From positions 1-30,499 of IMG/VR virus record IMGVR_UViG_3300000101_000095: 30,499 bases of DNA; one strand, given 5' to 3'. This document shows, in pieces, positions 15,002 through 23,275 of this stretch. A model generated the notes under the pieces. The model had not been told where the DNA came from, searched no databases, and saw only the letters and a list, made by a program, of their open reading frames with translations. The position numbers and the translations under genes were made by a program. This DNA comes from a virus. Within the stretch, counting starts at the first letter, position 1. The number at the start of each line of letters is the position of its first letter.

Positions 15002-16576
15002 ATGGCACAAGACATAAAAAAAATAATAGCACAAGAGTATATCAAGTGTGCTAAAGATCCAGCATATTTTATGCGGAAATACTGTTATATACAGCACCCT
15101 ACCAGAGGACGTATATTATTTAATCTATACCCCTTCCAGGAAAAAGTACTACATCTTTTTAGAGATAATCAATACTTAATTACTTTAAAATCTAGACAGT
15201 TAGGTATCTCTACTCTAGCAGCAGCATATAGTCTATGGTTAATGTTATTTCATAAAGATAAGAACGTACTTGCTTTAGCAACTACTCAAGCAACTGCACG
15301 TAACTTAGTTTCTAAAACTATGTTTATGTATGACCAGTTACCTAAATGGTTAAAGCTGCCTGCAGTAGAAAAAAATAAACTATCTTTAAGGTTAAAAAAT
15401 GGATCTAAAATTACAGCTAAATCTTCTAACGCCGACGCTGCAAGGTCAGAGGCAGTATCATTACTACTTATCGATGAAGCAGCCTTTATTGATAACATTC
15501 AAGAAACGTTTACAGCAGCACAACAAACGCTAGCTACAGGTGGACAATGTATGGCTTTATCAACACCTAACGGTATAGGAAACTGGTTTCACCAAACTTG
15601 GGATAAAGCAGAATCAGGTGAAAATAGTTTTTTACCTATTAAGTTACCTTGGACAGTACATCCTGAAAGAAATCAAAAATGGAGAGAACAACAAGATCAA
15701 GATTTAGGTCCACGTATGGCAGGACAAGAATGCGATTGTGATTTCTTAGCATCCGGGGATACAGTATTTGAACCAGATGATATGATGTTCTATGAACAAA
15801 CTTACTTAAAAGAGCCTTTAGAAAAAAGAGGAGTAGATACTAATTTATGGATTTGGGAAGGTGTGGACTATACTAAATCGTATATGGTAGTAGCAGATGT
15901 AGCTAGAGGAGATTCTGCTGATTACTCTGCATTCCATATTTTTGACGTTGAAACTTGTACACAAGTAGGAGAATATAAAGGCAAACTTTCACCTAAAGAT
16001 TACGGAAACGTACTTGTAGGTATAGCAACAGAGTACAACCAAGCACTTTTAGTAGTTGAAAATGCAAACATAGGATGGGCTACTATAGAGCAGATAATGG
16101 AAAGACAGTATAGTAATTTATATTATAGCTCTACCTCTCAAATGGAAACAGTAGAATCATATATGTCCAAATTTGAAAGAGATAAACTAGTACCCGGATT
16201 TACAATGTCAGTTCGTACAAGACCACTTGTCATAGCTAAAATGATAGAGTATATTAGGGAAAGAGGTGTCACTATACAATCTAAGAGGTTAATAGGTGAA
16301 ATGAGAGTATTTGTATGGAAGAATGGAAAACCACAAGCACAGATTAACTACAATGATGACTTACTAATATCATGTGCAACAGCACTATACGTAAGAGATA
16401 CAGCATTAAGATTAAGACAACAGGGTATGGACTTAGCAAGAGCACAACTATCCTCCTTTCAGAATCTTAACGCAAAAAATAAAGCTGTAATGAAATCAGT
16501 TGGAAGTCAGCAAAATAATCCTTATCTTATAGATAACGGCTTTGGTGAACAAGAAGATATATCTTGGTTATTATAA
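15002..16576 (+). CDS. Terminase large subunit (T4 gp17-like)
   Basis: The 524-aa motor packages DNA into the prohead and cuts concatemers. The ATPase half shows K63-S-R-Q-L-G-I-S-T71, a deviant Walker A in which Ile takes the usual Lys place, as in many terminases of this group; Walker B L-L-L-I-D158-E159-A; and the coupling motif A-L-S-T-P-N-G. The nuclease half has V-V-A-D299-V-A-R-G-D, V-V-E353-N-A-N and N-D-D-L-L-I-S (452/453), matching the T4 gp17 acidic triad. It is shorter than T4 gp17 (610 aa), mainly at the N-terminus. The portal gene follows after 42 nt, so the sheath and tube genes (18, 19) that separate them in T4 are absent here. Confidence 0.95.
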   Translation: MAQDIKKIIAQEYIKCAKDPAYFMRKYCYIQHPTRGRILFNLYPFQEKVLHLFRDNQYLITLKSRQLGISTLAAAYSLWLMLFHKDKNVLALATTQATARNLVSKTMFMYDQLPKWLKLPAVEKNKLSLRLKNGSKITAKSSNADAARSEAVSLLLIDEAAFIDNIQETFTAAQQTLATGGQCMALSTPNGIGNWFHQTWDKAESGENSFLPIKLPWTVHPERNQKWREQQDQDLGPRMAGQECDCDFLASGDTVFEPDDMMFYEQTYLKEPLEKRGVDTNLWIWEGVDYTKSYMVVADVARGDSADYSAFHIFDVETCTQVGEYKGKLSPKDYGNVLVGIATEYNQALLVVENANIGWATIEQIMERQYSNLYYSSTSQMETVESYMSKFERDKLVPGFTMSVRTRPLVIAKMIEYIRERGVTIQSKRLIGEMRVFVWKNGKPQAQINYNDDLLISCATALYVRDTALRLRQQGMDLARAQLSSFQNLNAKNKAVMKSVGSQQNNPYLIDNGFGEQEDISWLL

Positions 16577-16581
16577 AGGAG

Positions 16582-16599
16582 CTATTTATAATATATACT
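16582..16599 (+). promoter_or_regulatory. Candidate phage promoter, CTATTTAT-AAT-ATATACT
   Basis: CTATTTAT (16582-16589), a 3-nt spacer and ATATACT (16593-16599) occupy the 42-nt gap before the portal ATG, 29 nt after the octamer. It has the same two-box layout as the copies at 6883 and 25988. Confidence 0.45.
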
Positions 16600-16618
16600 G
16601 AATCAAAATATTCATTGA

Positions 16619-18508
16619 ATGGCAGATAAATCACTATTTGGAAGACTACAAAGACTCTTCTCTTCTGATGTAATCATTAGAAACATTGGAGGTACTGAAT
16701 TAAAAGTAGCAGATGTTAATCAAATACAGACTACTGGAAATTTTGAAACTAACTCTTTAGTTGATAGATTCTCTAGATTACATATATATAATAATAAAAA
16801 TTTATTTAATCCTAGCATTAATTACCAAACTCTTCGTATACAATTATACTCGGACTATGAAGCAATGGATACAGACCCTATTATAGCATCAGCATTAGAT
16901 ATACTTGCTGACGAAGCTACACTAAAGAATGATATGGGGGAAGTACTATCAATAAAATCCTCAGATGAAAACCTTCAAAGAGTTCTTTATAATTTATTTT
17001 ACGACGTATTAAACATTGAGTTTAATTTATGGTCTTGGGTTAGAGGAATGTGTAAGCATGGAGATTATTTCTTAAAATTAGAAATAGCAGAAAAATTTGG
17101 TGTATACAATGTACTTCCCTATACTGTTTATAATATGAACAGACACGAAGGTGCTGACCCAGAGGAACCATCTAAAGTTACTTTTACAATAGATCCAAAT
17201 GGATTAGCATCTACTCAAGATCCTAATTATATTCCTAAAAGAGATAATAATGTTATAGCATTAGATAATTACGAAGTAGCTCACTTTAGACTTATATCGG
17301 ACCACCAGTACCTTCCTTACGGTAGATCCTTTATTGAACCAGCTAGAAAAATATACAAACAACTTACTTTAATGGAAGATGCGATGTTAATACATCGTAT
17401 TATGAGAGCTCCTGAAAAAAGAACATTCTTTGTAAATGTAGGTTCTATACCTCCAGCAGAAGTTGATCAGTTTATGCAAAAAACTATCAACACTATGAAA
17501 AAGACTCCTTATGTTGATCCAAAAACCGGACAATATAATTTGAAGTTTAATATGCAAAATATGATGGAAGACTTCTATATCCCAGTTAGAGGTGGAGATG
17601 CTTCTACTAGAATAGAGACTACCAAAGGACTAGACTACGATGGAACAAATGATATTCAATATCTACAAGCTAAAATGTTTGCTGCTCTTAAAATACCAAA
17701 AGCATATTTTGGATATGAAGGAGATTTAAGCGGTAAAGCTACATTAGCAGCAGAAGATATTAGATTTGCTAGAACAGTCGAAAGAATTCAAAAAATCGTA
17801 GAATCTGAATTAACTAAAATAGCACTAGTTCATCTATACACTCAAGGCTTTACAGGAGAAAGCTTAACAAACTTTGAAATAAACCTTACTAACCCGTCAG
17901 TAGTATACGAACAAGAAAAAGTAGCACTGCTAAAAGAAAAAATAGATTTAGCAAATCAAATGAAAGACTCTAAGATGTTCTCTACAGATTATATATACGA
18001 TAATATATTTAATTTATCTGAAGATCAATATAATGAAATGAGAGATTTAGTACGTGAAGATGCTAAAAGGACATTTAGAGTTGCTCAAGTAGAAGCAGAA
18101 GGAAACGATCCAGCAAAATCAGGAAGATCCTACGGTACACCTCACGATTTAGCATCCATGTACGGAAGAAGAGCTACATCAACAGAGAAAGGTGGAGGAC
18201 CTGGTAGCGTCCCTCCTGGATATAACGAGATAGGGCCTGAAGGAGGAAGACCTAAAGAAAAAGCATCGATATACGGTACAAATAATGATCCCATGGGTGG
18301 AAGAGATAGATTAGGAGTTCACGGTATGCACGGAGGATTCGAATCAGACAATGAAAATGTTGCTGAAACAAACACAACTAAAGCTCAAACTATATATCAT
18401 CAAATAAAAGATTCTTTTAATCAAAAGAAAGAAATGATATTTGAAGAGCAAAAAGAAACCACTTCTAAACTATTAGATGAAAATCAACTTAAAGATTTAG
18501 AGGACTAA
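16619..18508 (+). CDS. Portal protein (T4 gp20-like)
   Basis: The 629-aa protein should form the dodecameric ring at the unique vertex through which DNA is packaged and to which the neck attaches. Gene order terminase-portal-protease-scaffold-capsid supports this, as do T4-portal features in the chain: an early Y-S-D-Y-E-A-M-D-T-D-P-I-I-A-S-A-L-D segment, a central crown/wing region, and near 365-400 the conserved G-D-L-S-G-K-A-T-L-A-A-E-D-I-R-F-A segment with a following long helix. Length is higher than T4 gp20 (524 aa), with a Gly/Pro-rich stretch and a charged helical tail at the C-terminus (about 500-629). Start is at ATG 16619 without a Shine-Dalgarno sequence. Confidence 0.94.
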   Translation: MADKSLFGRLQRLFSSDVIIRNIGGTELKVADVNQIQTTGNFETNSLVDRFSRLHIYNNKNLFNPSINYQTLRIQLYSDYEAMDTDPIIASALDILADEATLKNDMGEVLSIKSSDENLQRVLYNLFYDVLNIEFNLWSWVRGMCKHGDYFLKLEIAEKFGVYNVLPYTVYNMNRHEGADPEEPSKVTFTIDPNGLASTQDPNYIPKRDNNVIALDNYEVAHFRLISDHQYLPYGRSFIEPARKIYKQLTLMEDAMLIHRIMRAPEKRTFFVNVGSIPPAEVDQFMQKTINTMKKTPYVDPKTGQYNLKFNMQNMMEDFYIPVRGGDASTRIETTKGLDYDGTNDIQYLQAKMFAALKIPKAYFGYEGDLSGKATLAAEDIRFARTVERIQKIVESELTKIALVHLYTQGFTGESLTNFEINLTNPSVVYEQEKVALLKEKIDLANQMKDSKMFSTDYIYDNIFNLSEDQYNEMRDLVREDAKRTFRVAQVEAEGNDPAKSGRSYGTPHDLASMYGRRATSTEKGGGPGSVPPGYNEIGPEGGRPKEKASIYGTNNDPMGGRDRLGVHGMHGGFESDNENVAETNTTKAQTIYHQIKDSFNQKKEMIFEEQKETTSKLLDENQLKDLED

Positions 18509-18510
18509 CC

Positions 18511-18528
18511 CATATTTATATATAGTAA
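18511..18528 (+). promoter_or_regulatory. Possible promoter, ATATTTAT variant
   Basis: ATATTTAT (18511-18518) followed by ATATAGTA lies in the 29-nt gap before the ATG at 18538. It differs from the CTATTTAT consensus at the first base and is closer to the start codon (19 nt), so it is weaker. Confidence 0.25.
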
Positions 18529-18537
18529 CCGTATATT

Positions 18538-19392
18538 ATGAAGATAAAACATTCAAAGTTTAAAAATACTGGTTTAATTTACGAACTGTTGGTTAAACAA
18601 ATAGCTGCTGATACATTGTCAAAGAATGAATCAGCCGCAGTAGGTATATTAAAAAAGTACTTCGGCGGAAATACTGTAATAGCAAAAGAGCTAAAACTGT
18701 ACGAATATATACTTAAAAATAATAGCCTTAGCGAAGCTAGAGCCGAAACAGTAGTTTCTACTATAACAGAAATATCTAGAAAACTTAATCAAAAAAGTTT
18801 AAAGGAATTTAAATATAAACTTATTTCTGAAATTAAAGAAAACTATAACATCGAAGACTTCTTCGCAATTCAGGTGAGAGATTATAAACCTTTAGCTGCT
18901 CTATATTGTTTATTAGAAGCACAAAATAATAATACCTTAGTTAACCCTGAATTTTTAGTTAATAATAAATTAACTGTATTAGAGCATTTAACATCAACAG
19001 AAGTTGATAAAGAATCAGTTAAAGATACATTGATAGAAGAGTATTCTAAATATGATAAAGATTTAAGATTATTAACATATAAGATACTATTAGAAAAATT
19101 TAATTCTAACTACAAAGACCTTCTACCAGAACAAAAAAATATTCTAAAAGAATTTATTACTTCGGTAAACTCTAAAACAAGGCTAAGGACTTTAGTTAAT
19201 GAAGAAGTAGAGAAGATCAGAAAAGAAGTAGACATACTAGCAGATAAGATCAAAGACGAAGTAATAAAAATAAAATTACAGGAAGTAACTAAAGGTATTA
19301 AAACTTTAAAGAAAACTGATAAAATTAATGATAACCACCTTATTAACTTAATGCAATATTACGATCTAGTAAACGAAATGCGTAAACTATGA
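18538..19392 (+). CDS. Helical 284-aa protein between portal and protease, probable head-assembly protein
   Basis: The product is almost entirely helical and very rich in Lys, Glu, Leu and Ile. It starts with a basic segment (H-S-K-F-K-N-T-G-L-I-Y-E-L-L-V) and has no enzyme motif. In T4 the place between portal and protease is held by the small prohead core genes 67 and 68, so a role in head core or scaffold is a positional inference; I see no sequence likeness to either. Several L-x-E positions occur (for example S-L-S-E|A) but no clean N-terminal tag. Its stop overlaps the next start as ATGA, so the following tagged protein is co-translated. Confidence 0.7.
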   Translation: MKIKHSKFKNTGLIYELLVKQIAADTLSKNESAAVGILKKYFGGNTVIAKELKLYEYILKNNSLSEARAETVVSTITEISRKLNQKSLKEFKYKLISEIKENYNIEDFFAIQVRDYKPLAALYCLLEAQNNNTLVNPEFLVNNKLTVLEHLTSTEVDKESVKDTLIEEYSKYDKDLRLLTYKILLEKFNSNYKDLLPEQKNILKEFITSVNSKTRLRTLVNEEVEKIRKEVDILADKIKDEVIKIKLQEVTKGIKTLKKTDKINDNHLINLMQYYDLVNEMRKL

Positions 19393-19610
19393 AACGTAGT
19401 AAATTAATTAAAGCAGTAAGAGAAGTTATAGAAGAAATGAGTACGACAGCTGGAGTAGGTGGCTATCAAACTCCATTTGCTTTTAAAAAAGGCAATAGCA
19501 AAAATAGCGCAACTAAACAAGCTGAAAGGCTTGGTTATAAAACTGTGAAACAAAAAAAAAGACCTTATAACACTAAAATGTTTGATTATCTAGATGAAAA
19601 CGTTAACTGA
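19389..19610 (+). CDS. Small basic protein with capsid-tag-like N-terminus
   Basis: The 73-aa protein begins with the amphipathic stretch MKRSKLIKAVREVIEE, holding V-R-E12 and I-E-E16, much like the 66-aa protein at 7489-7689. After this comes S-T-T-A-G-V-G-G-Y-Q-T-P-F-A-F, a Gly/Thr-rich linker, and then a strongly basic body (K-Q-K-K-R-P). It sits among head genes, overlapping both neighbours (4 nt and 17 nt). An internal head protein processed by the adjacent protease and bound to packaged DNA is the best explanation. T4 gene 67/68 products are similarly small, but I see no direct resemblance. Confidence 0.65.
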   Translation: MKRSKLIKAVREVIEEMSTTAGVGGYQTPFAFKKGNSKNSATKQAERLGYKTVKQKKRPYNTKMFDYLDENVN

Positions 19611-22059
19611 AAAATACAGAGGAGTACTAAACGAAACTTTTAATAAAAAGCAATTTGTTAGAGATGCTCGCATGGCATGGCCAAATTTAATATCTCAATT
19701 CAACGGATTTGAAGATACCATACAGATCCTTAAACAGAAAGGAATGATCTTTGAAGCTCCTAAAAAGGAAGTAGAAGTGCACAACTTATCTGATGAAGCG
19801 ATAAGAAGGGGTACGGATTACGAACTTGAAGCTATGGGCTTGATGTCTCAAGATAAAATCTCAGAAGAAGACCAGGTGAAAGCTAAAGATAAAGCAATTA
19901 AAAATTTAGAAAAAGATTCTCTACACTATATTAATATATTATCAGGAGAATCTTCTAAAGTAGATAAGCACGATAAATCTGTTGAAGCTAAAAAAGGAAA
20001 TGAGGTAGATACTTTCAACGGGATGAAAAAAGCTGAACTAAAAGAGAACTACACTAAAGAAAAGCTTCTAAAAAGATTAGGTGATGCAGACGATGCACGC
20101 ATTCAAACAGGAAATGGAAGAGAGTATATAATTTATAATCCTAATTCTAACAATGACGACAATGCTGCAATGTGGCATGATACCTCAGTTTTTGCCTTAG
20201 ATAGAGACGGAGGCGAGCATGAAATAGATTATACAGATATAGGATTGGTTATGGTACAAGAAAGTAACCAAGAAGAAGCAATTGCTAATTTTATTATTAA
20301 ACATTATACAAACCCTAAAACAGGTAAGAGTATAATTGATGATGAAATTATAGGTGACTTTTTCAAAACTCACCCTGAATCAAGAAACCAAGAACCTCAA
20401 GATGCATTAGACAACTTTGAAGAATTCTTATCAGTAAATTACGAATTACCTGGAGACTACATGCAAGAAAAAGTTGCTAACTCTGTAGAAGACGTAATCG
20501 ACCCAGCAGACTATGGAGCAATTGGAGCTGGATATCTAAAAGGGTTTAATAGACCTCATTCACTTAACCTTGATCAATTAGAAACGTTAGGAAGAAAAGT
20601 AGTAGACAGCCTCTATAAAGGAGACTTTGATGCAGCTAAAGCTAAATTTGTAGGTGAAGCAGCGATAAATGTAGAAGATGTAACACAAGAAGCTATGTCT
20701 GATCAACAAATGAAAGATATAGAAAAGTACGGTCAAGAGGATAAGGTAGTTAAAGTATTTAAACCTGGAGATAAATTCTCCACAGACTTTGATTACGAAG
20801 GTATGTTAGAGTTTGGATTAAAAGTAAGACTTAACACACCTATTAATACCCTACAAGCTTTATTTGACTCATTTGAAGATGTAAACTATCACTCAGAAGG
20901 AAGCCATTTATCTTATGCAATAGATGCTATAAAAGAAAGAGATAAAGTTGAAGCTTTAGATCATTTAAGAAGCTTTAAAAAAGCAATTAAGAATACATTA
21001 GTCAGTTTTAATGAAGGAGCTGATCCTAATAGGAATCAACTAGAAGAGACAGAAGCAGTAATTGATGAAGGTAGAGGGGATTTAGATACTATCGTAAGAG
21101 TTATTACTGATATGGCTAATGAAGACGGCATAACACCTAAAGAAGCAGCTTTAGAAGTAATAGAAGCAATTAGAGATGCATATATAATTGATGCTTACGA
21201 TGAAGGAGTTGTTAATGAAGGAAGAAAATCCAAAACATACGGCAAGATATCAGAAGGTAGAAGAAAAAAATCTACTGGAGGTAAAGTTGTTACTGAAAAC
21301 GATTATGAAACTGGAGGATATGTTGAAAGTATGGGACCTTTATTTGATAAAGGTGTTAACCTGTTAATAAAAGCTTGGGAAGAGTGGAAGATGGGACCAA
21401 TGACAGAGCCGGGTATGATAGAATTCGCTAAAAAAGACGTACTTAATTACTTAGAAACTCAATTTATGGTTGAGAATCTAGAAGAAAAGAAAGGAAAAGA
21501 TCACGATGGTGATGGAGATGTAGACGGAGACGATTACATGGCAGCAAAAGATAAAGCTATTAAGAAAGCAACAGGTAGAGATAAAATAGTTAAAGAAAAT
21601 ATTAAAGCTATTATTACTAAGGTACTAGAAGAAGGTACTATAAATGAAGCAGCAACTAACGAACTAGCTAAATTTGCAGATCAGTACGGAGGATTCGCAG
21701 GAATGAAGCAAGCTATTATTCAACTACAAGACGTAGTAACAGATATAGAATCATATTACGACAAAACAAGAAATAAGATACAGAAAGTATACGATACATT
21801 GGGTGATATTAGAAATGAAGAAGGATTAAAGGTTGGAGGTTTTTTAGCTCCTTCTATTGAATCAGCATTCAATAAAGACCTAAGACCGGTTACTAAAGCA
21901 GGATTTACTAAAGGGTTAGATACACCTAAAGTTAAAGTTATATCTCAAAGAGATATAGACAGAAACAACTCAGGTGAAGCTCCACTAGGAGAAGATGAAA
22001 AACCAACAGTATTCTCACCTCCTGTAAACGGAACATTAAGAGAAGGTAATAAACAATAA
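19594..22059 (+). CDS. 821-aa modular protein, predicted processed internal-head polyprotein
   Basis: This protein lies directly before the prohead protease. The N-terminus reads MKTLTE...GVLNE|T (Glu 14), tag-like. Hydrophobic-x-Glu sites followed by small or polar residues occur at Glu 151, 355, 492, 542, 554, 680, 685, 800 and 817, cutting the chain into apparent modules. Residues 300-357 and 492-542 repeat modules of the 1342-aa protein. Residues 636-647 (DHDGDGDVDGDD) form an EF-hand or dockerin-like calcium loop, followed by a basic helix. The last 130 residues are helical then Pro-rich. Composition is acidic. The location matches T4 core-protein genes, so it may be an assembly core component, a packaged polyprotein, or both. 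Exact function is unknown. Confidence 0.72.
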   Translation: MKTLTEKYRGVLNETFNKKQFVRDARMAWPNLISQFNGFEDTIQILKQKGMIFEAPKKEVEVHNLSDEAIRRGTDYELEAMGLMSQDKISEEDQVKAKDKAIKNLEKDSLHYINILSGESSKVDKHDKSVEAKKGNEVDTFNGMKKAELKENYTKEKLLKRLGDADDARIQTGNGREYIIYNPNSNNDDNAAMWHDTSVFALDRDGGEHEIDYTDIGLVMVQESNQEEAIANFIIKHYTNPKTGKSIIDDEIIGDFFKTHPESRNQEPQDALDNFEEFLSVNYELPGDYMQEKVANSVEDVIDPADYGAIGAGYLKGFNRPHSLNLDQLETLGRKVVDSLYKGDFDAAKAKFVGEAAINVEDVTQEAMSDQQMKDIEKYGQEDKVVKVFKPGDKFSTDFDYEGMLEFGLKVRLNTPINTLQALFDSFEDVNYHSEGSHLSYAIDAIKERDKVEALDHLRSFKKAIKNTLVSFNEGADPNRNQLEETEAVIDEGRGDLDTIVRVITDMANEDGITPKEAALEVIEAIRDAYIIDAYDEGVVNEGRKSKTYGKISEGRRKKSTGGKVVTENDYETGGYVESMGPLFDKGVNLLIKAWEEWKMGPMTEPGMIEFAKKDVLNYLETQFMVENLEEKKGKDHDGDGDVDGDDYMAAKDKAIKKATGRDKIVKENIKAIITKVLEEGTINEAATNELAKFADQYGGFAGMKQAIIQLQDVVTDIESYYDKTRNKIQKVYDTLGDIRNEEGLKVGGFLAPSIESAFNKDLRPVTKAGFTKGLDTPKVKVISQRDIDRNNSGEAPLGEDEKPTVFSPPVNGTLREGNKQ
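20491..20664 (+). repeat. Shared module A, second copy (within the 821-aa gene)
   Basis: Codons 300-357 match the 58-aa module at 9943-10116 along its length without gaps (I-D-P-A-D-Y-G-A-I-G ... G-D-F-D-A-A-K-A-K), ending at V-G-E|A. Many substitutions separate the two copies, unlike module B. Confidence 0.8.
21067..21222 (+). repeat. Shared module B, second copy (within the 821-aa gene)
   Basis: This is the second copy of the helical 50-aa module, bounded by I-D-E|G and V-N-E|G. 21088-21212 matches 10651-10775 with 3 mismatches in 125 nt by my count, so the copies separated recently or are kept alike by gene conversion. Confidence 0.88.
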
Positions 22060-22061
22060 CT

Positions 22062-22640
22062 ATGGCACAACTATTAATAGAAGTAACACCATTTAACTCT
22101 ATACTAAAGGAATCAAAAGAGAAACCGGGGGTATATGAGGTTGAAGGTATTATGCAAAGAGCAGTATCAAAAAACCAAAATGGTAGAACCTATAGTAAGG
22201 CTATTTTAGAAAGAGAATCAGAAAAGTACATTGAAGAGTTTGTTAAGAATGGGAATGCATTCGGAGAACTTGATCACCCTGAATCTCCAATTGTCTCCTT
22301 AAAGAACGCCTCTCATATAGTAAAAGAGTTATGGTGGAAAGGAAACGACCTTATGGGACGTGTAGAATTACTTAATACACCAGCAGGAAATATTGTAAAA
22401 GAGATAATTAAAGCAGGACATACCATCGGTATTTCCTCTAGAGGTACAGGATCAGTTAACCAGACCAACGAAGGTACTTTAGAAGTCCAACCGGACTTTG
22501 AATTAGTATGTTGGGATTTTGTTTCTAATCCATCTACACATGGGGCATTTATGAACCCAATAGCTCTTCAAGAAGGAAAAATGAAAGCTTCTAAGTATGG
22601 TAACTTAGATTCTATAATTAACGATATATTAAGGGCCTAA
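22062..22640 (+). CDS. Prohead maturation protease (T4 gp21-like)
   Basis: The 192-aa serine protease should degrade the scaffold and trim head proteins after hydrophobic-x-Glu. Visible active-site blocks are G-E-L-D-H72-P with the catalytic His, G-I-S-S-R-G-T-G-S (123-131) with the catalytic Ser 125 or 126, and C-W-D152-F-V-S-N-P-S, which is typical of the family. Possible self-cleavage sites are L-K-E17|S near the start and L-Q-E171|G near the end; T4 gp21 also cuts itself. It is a little shorter than T4 gp21 (212 aa). The 821-aa candidate substrate lies immediately upstream, the scaffold downstream, and the 173-aa protein starts at its stop codon (TAATG). Confidence 0.93.
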   Translation: MAQLLIEVTPFNSILKESKEKPGVYEVEGIMQRAVSKNQNGRTYSKAILERESEKYIEEFVKNGNAFGELDHPESPIVSLKNASHIVKELWWKGNDLMGRVELLNTPAGNIVKEIIKAGHTIGISSRGTGSVNQTNEGTLEVQPDFELVCWDFVSNPSTHGAFMNPIALQEGKMKASKYGNLDSIINDILRA

Positions 22641-23161
22641 TGATAACATTATCTGAACTTATTTTAGAAAGCGACGAAACTCAACTAGGATCTGAATTAG
22701 CTAAAGCGATAGAAGCTGAATTTGGAGAAGAAGGAGATGTTAATGAAGTTATAACCACAGTTGGTATACTATCATGGGCATTAGCTTCTAATACAGTTAT
22801 AGATATACTAGGTAAATACGCAGCAAAAGGTTTTAAGAAACTGGGTTTAGACAAAACAGCAGATAAAGCTGATGCCGTACACAAATGGGCACACAATAAT
22901 GAAGTTAATATAGTAAAAGCAATCAGCGGCTTTATGAAACCATTTATAAAGGATGAAAAAAAGAGACAATTAGTTGCTAAAGGATTATTTATTGCTATGT
23001 TAGCAGGATTAGGCGTAAAAGCCGGAATAGGTGCTCTAAACGCTTTAAGAGGAGCAAACGTAGCCACAGCTACAATATCAGCAATAAAAGCAGCACTAAA
23101 AGGAAGAGATATTGCAGTCGTTGGCGCTGAAATAGCAGGAGCAGTTGTAGCATCTACATAA
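22640..23161 (+). CDS. Hydrophobic 173-aa protein with capsid-targeting-like N-terminus
   Basis: The N-terminus MITLSELILE|S has the Glu at residue 10 and closely resembles the P-loop kinase and 373-aa protein starts and T4 IPIII (MKTYQEFIAE|A). An acidic segment follows, then hydrophobic stretches at about 37-57, 115-135 and 157-172 separated by a lysine-rich amphipathic region with H-K-W-A-H. It may be membrane-active or a hydrophobic helical bundle. It is translationally coupled to the protease (TAATG). A packaged protein that inserts in the host membrane on injection is conceivable but not shown; an assembly protein is the alternative. No family recognised. Confidence 0.68.
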   Translation: MITLSELILESDETQLGSELAKAIEAEFGEEGDVNEVITTVGILSWALASNTVIDILGKYAAKGFKKLGLDKTADKADAVHKWAHNNEVNIVKAISGFMKPFIKDEKKRQLVAKGLFIAMLAGLGVKAGIGALNALRGANVATATISAIKAALKGRDIAVVGAEIAGAVVAST

Positions 23162-23196
23162 TCACCAAGTTTTATTTAGTTTTTCGTAAATAGTAT

Positions 23197-23204
23197 ATAT
23201 TTAT
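23197..23204 (+). promoter_or_regulatory. Possible promoter, ATATTTAT variant in the scaffold/capsid leader
   Basis: ATATTTAT followed by ATACGAATATACAG lies 93 nt before the scaffold ATG, in the longest intergenic gap (23162-23297). TTTTCGTA just upstream also occurs before the primase gene. The consensus match is imperfect. Confidence 0.25.
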
Positions 23205-23256
23205 ATACGAATATACAGTCATCTATACTGTATTAAATTTGTAAAAACTTTCCTAT

Positions 23257-23275
23257 TACGATTACAATAATCGTA
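23257..23275 (+). promoter_or_regulatory. Hairpin in the 5' leader of the scaffold/capsid genes
   Basis: TACGATTA-CAA-TAATCGTA is a perfect 8-bp inverted repeat with a 3-nt loop, 22 nt before the scaffold ATG. No T-run follows, so it is unlikely to be a terminator. It could stabilise the abundant head-gene mRNA, be an operator, or affect translation. Confidence 0.45.

Noticed and set aside
15188-15214. Loss of the Walker A lysine in the terminase (Ile at 69)
   Set aside because: Deviant Walker A forms with a preceding Lys are usual in large terminases, and the rest of the ATPase and nuclease residues are intact, so this is not a sign of inactivation.
23234-23241. TAAATTTG as a Bacteroidetes-type -7 element (TAnnTTTG)
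   Set aside because: It matches the octamer, but no TTTG or TTG-type -33 box is found at the expected distance upstream, and the pattern is frequent by chance in such AT-rich DNA.
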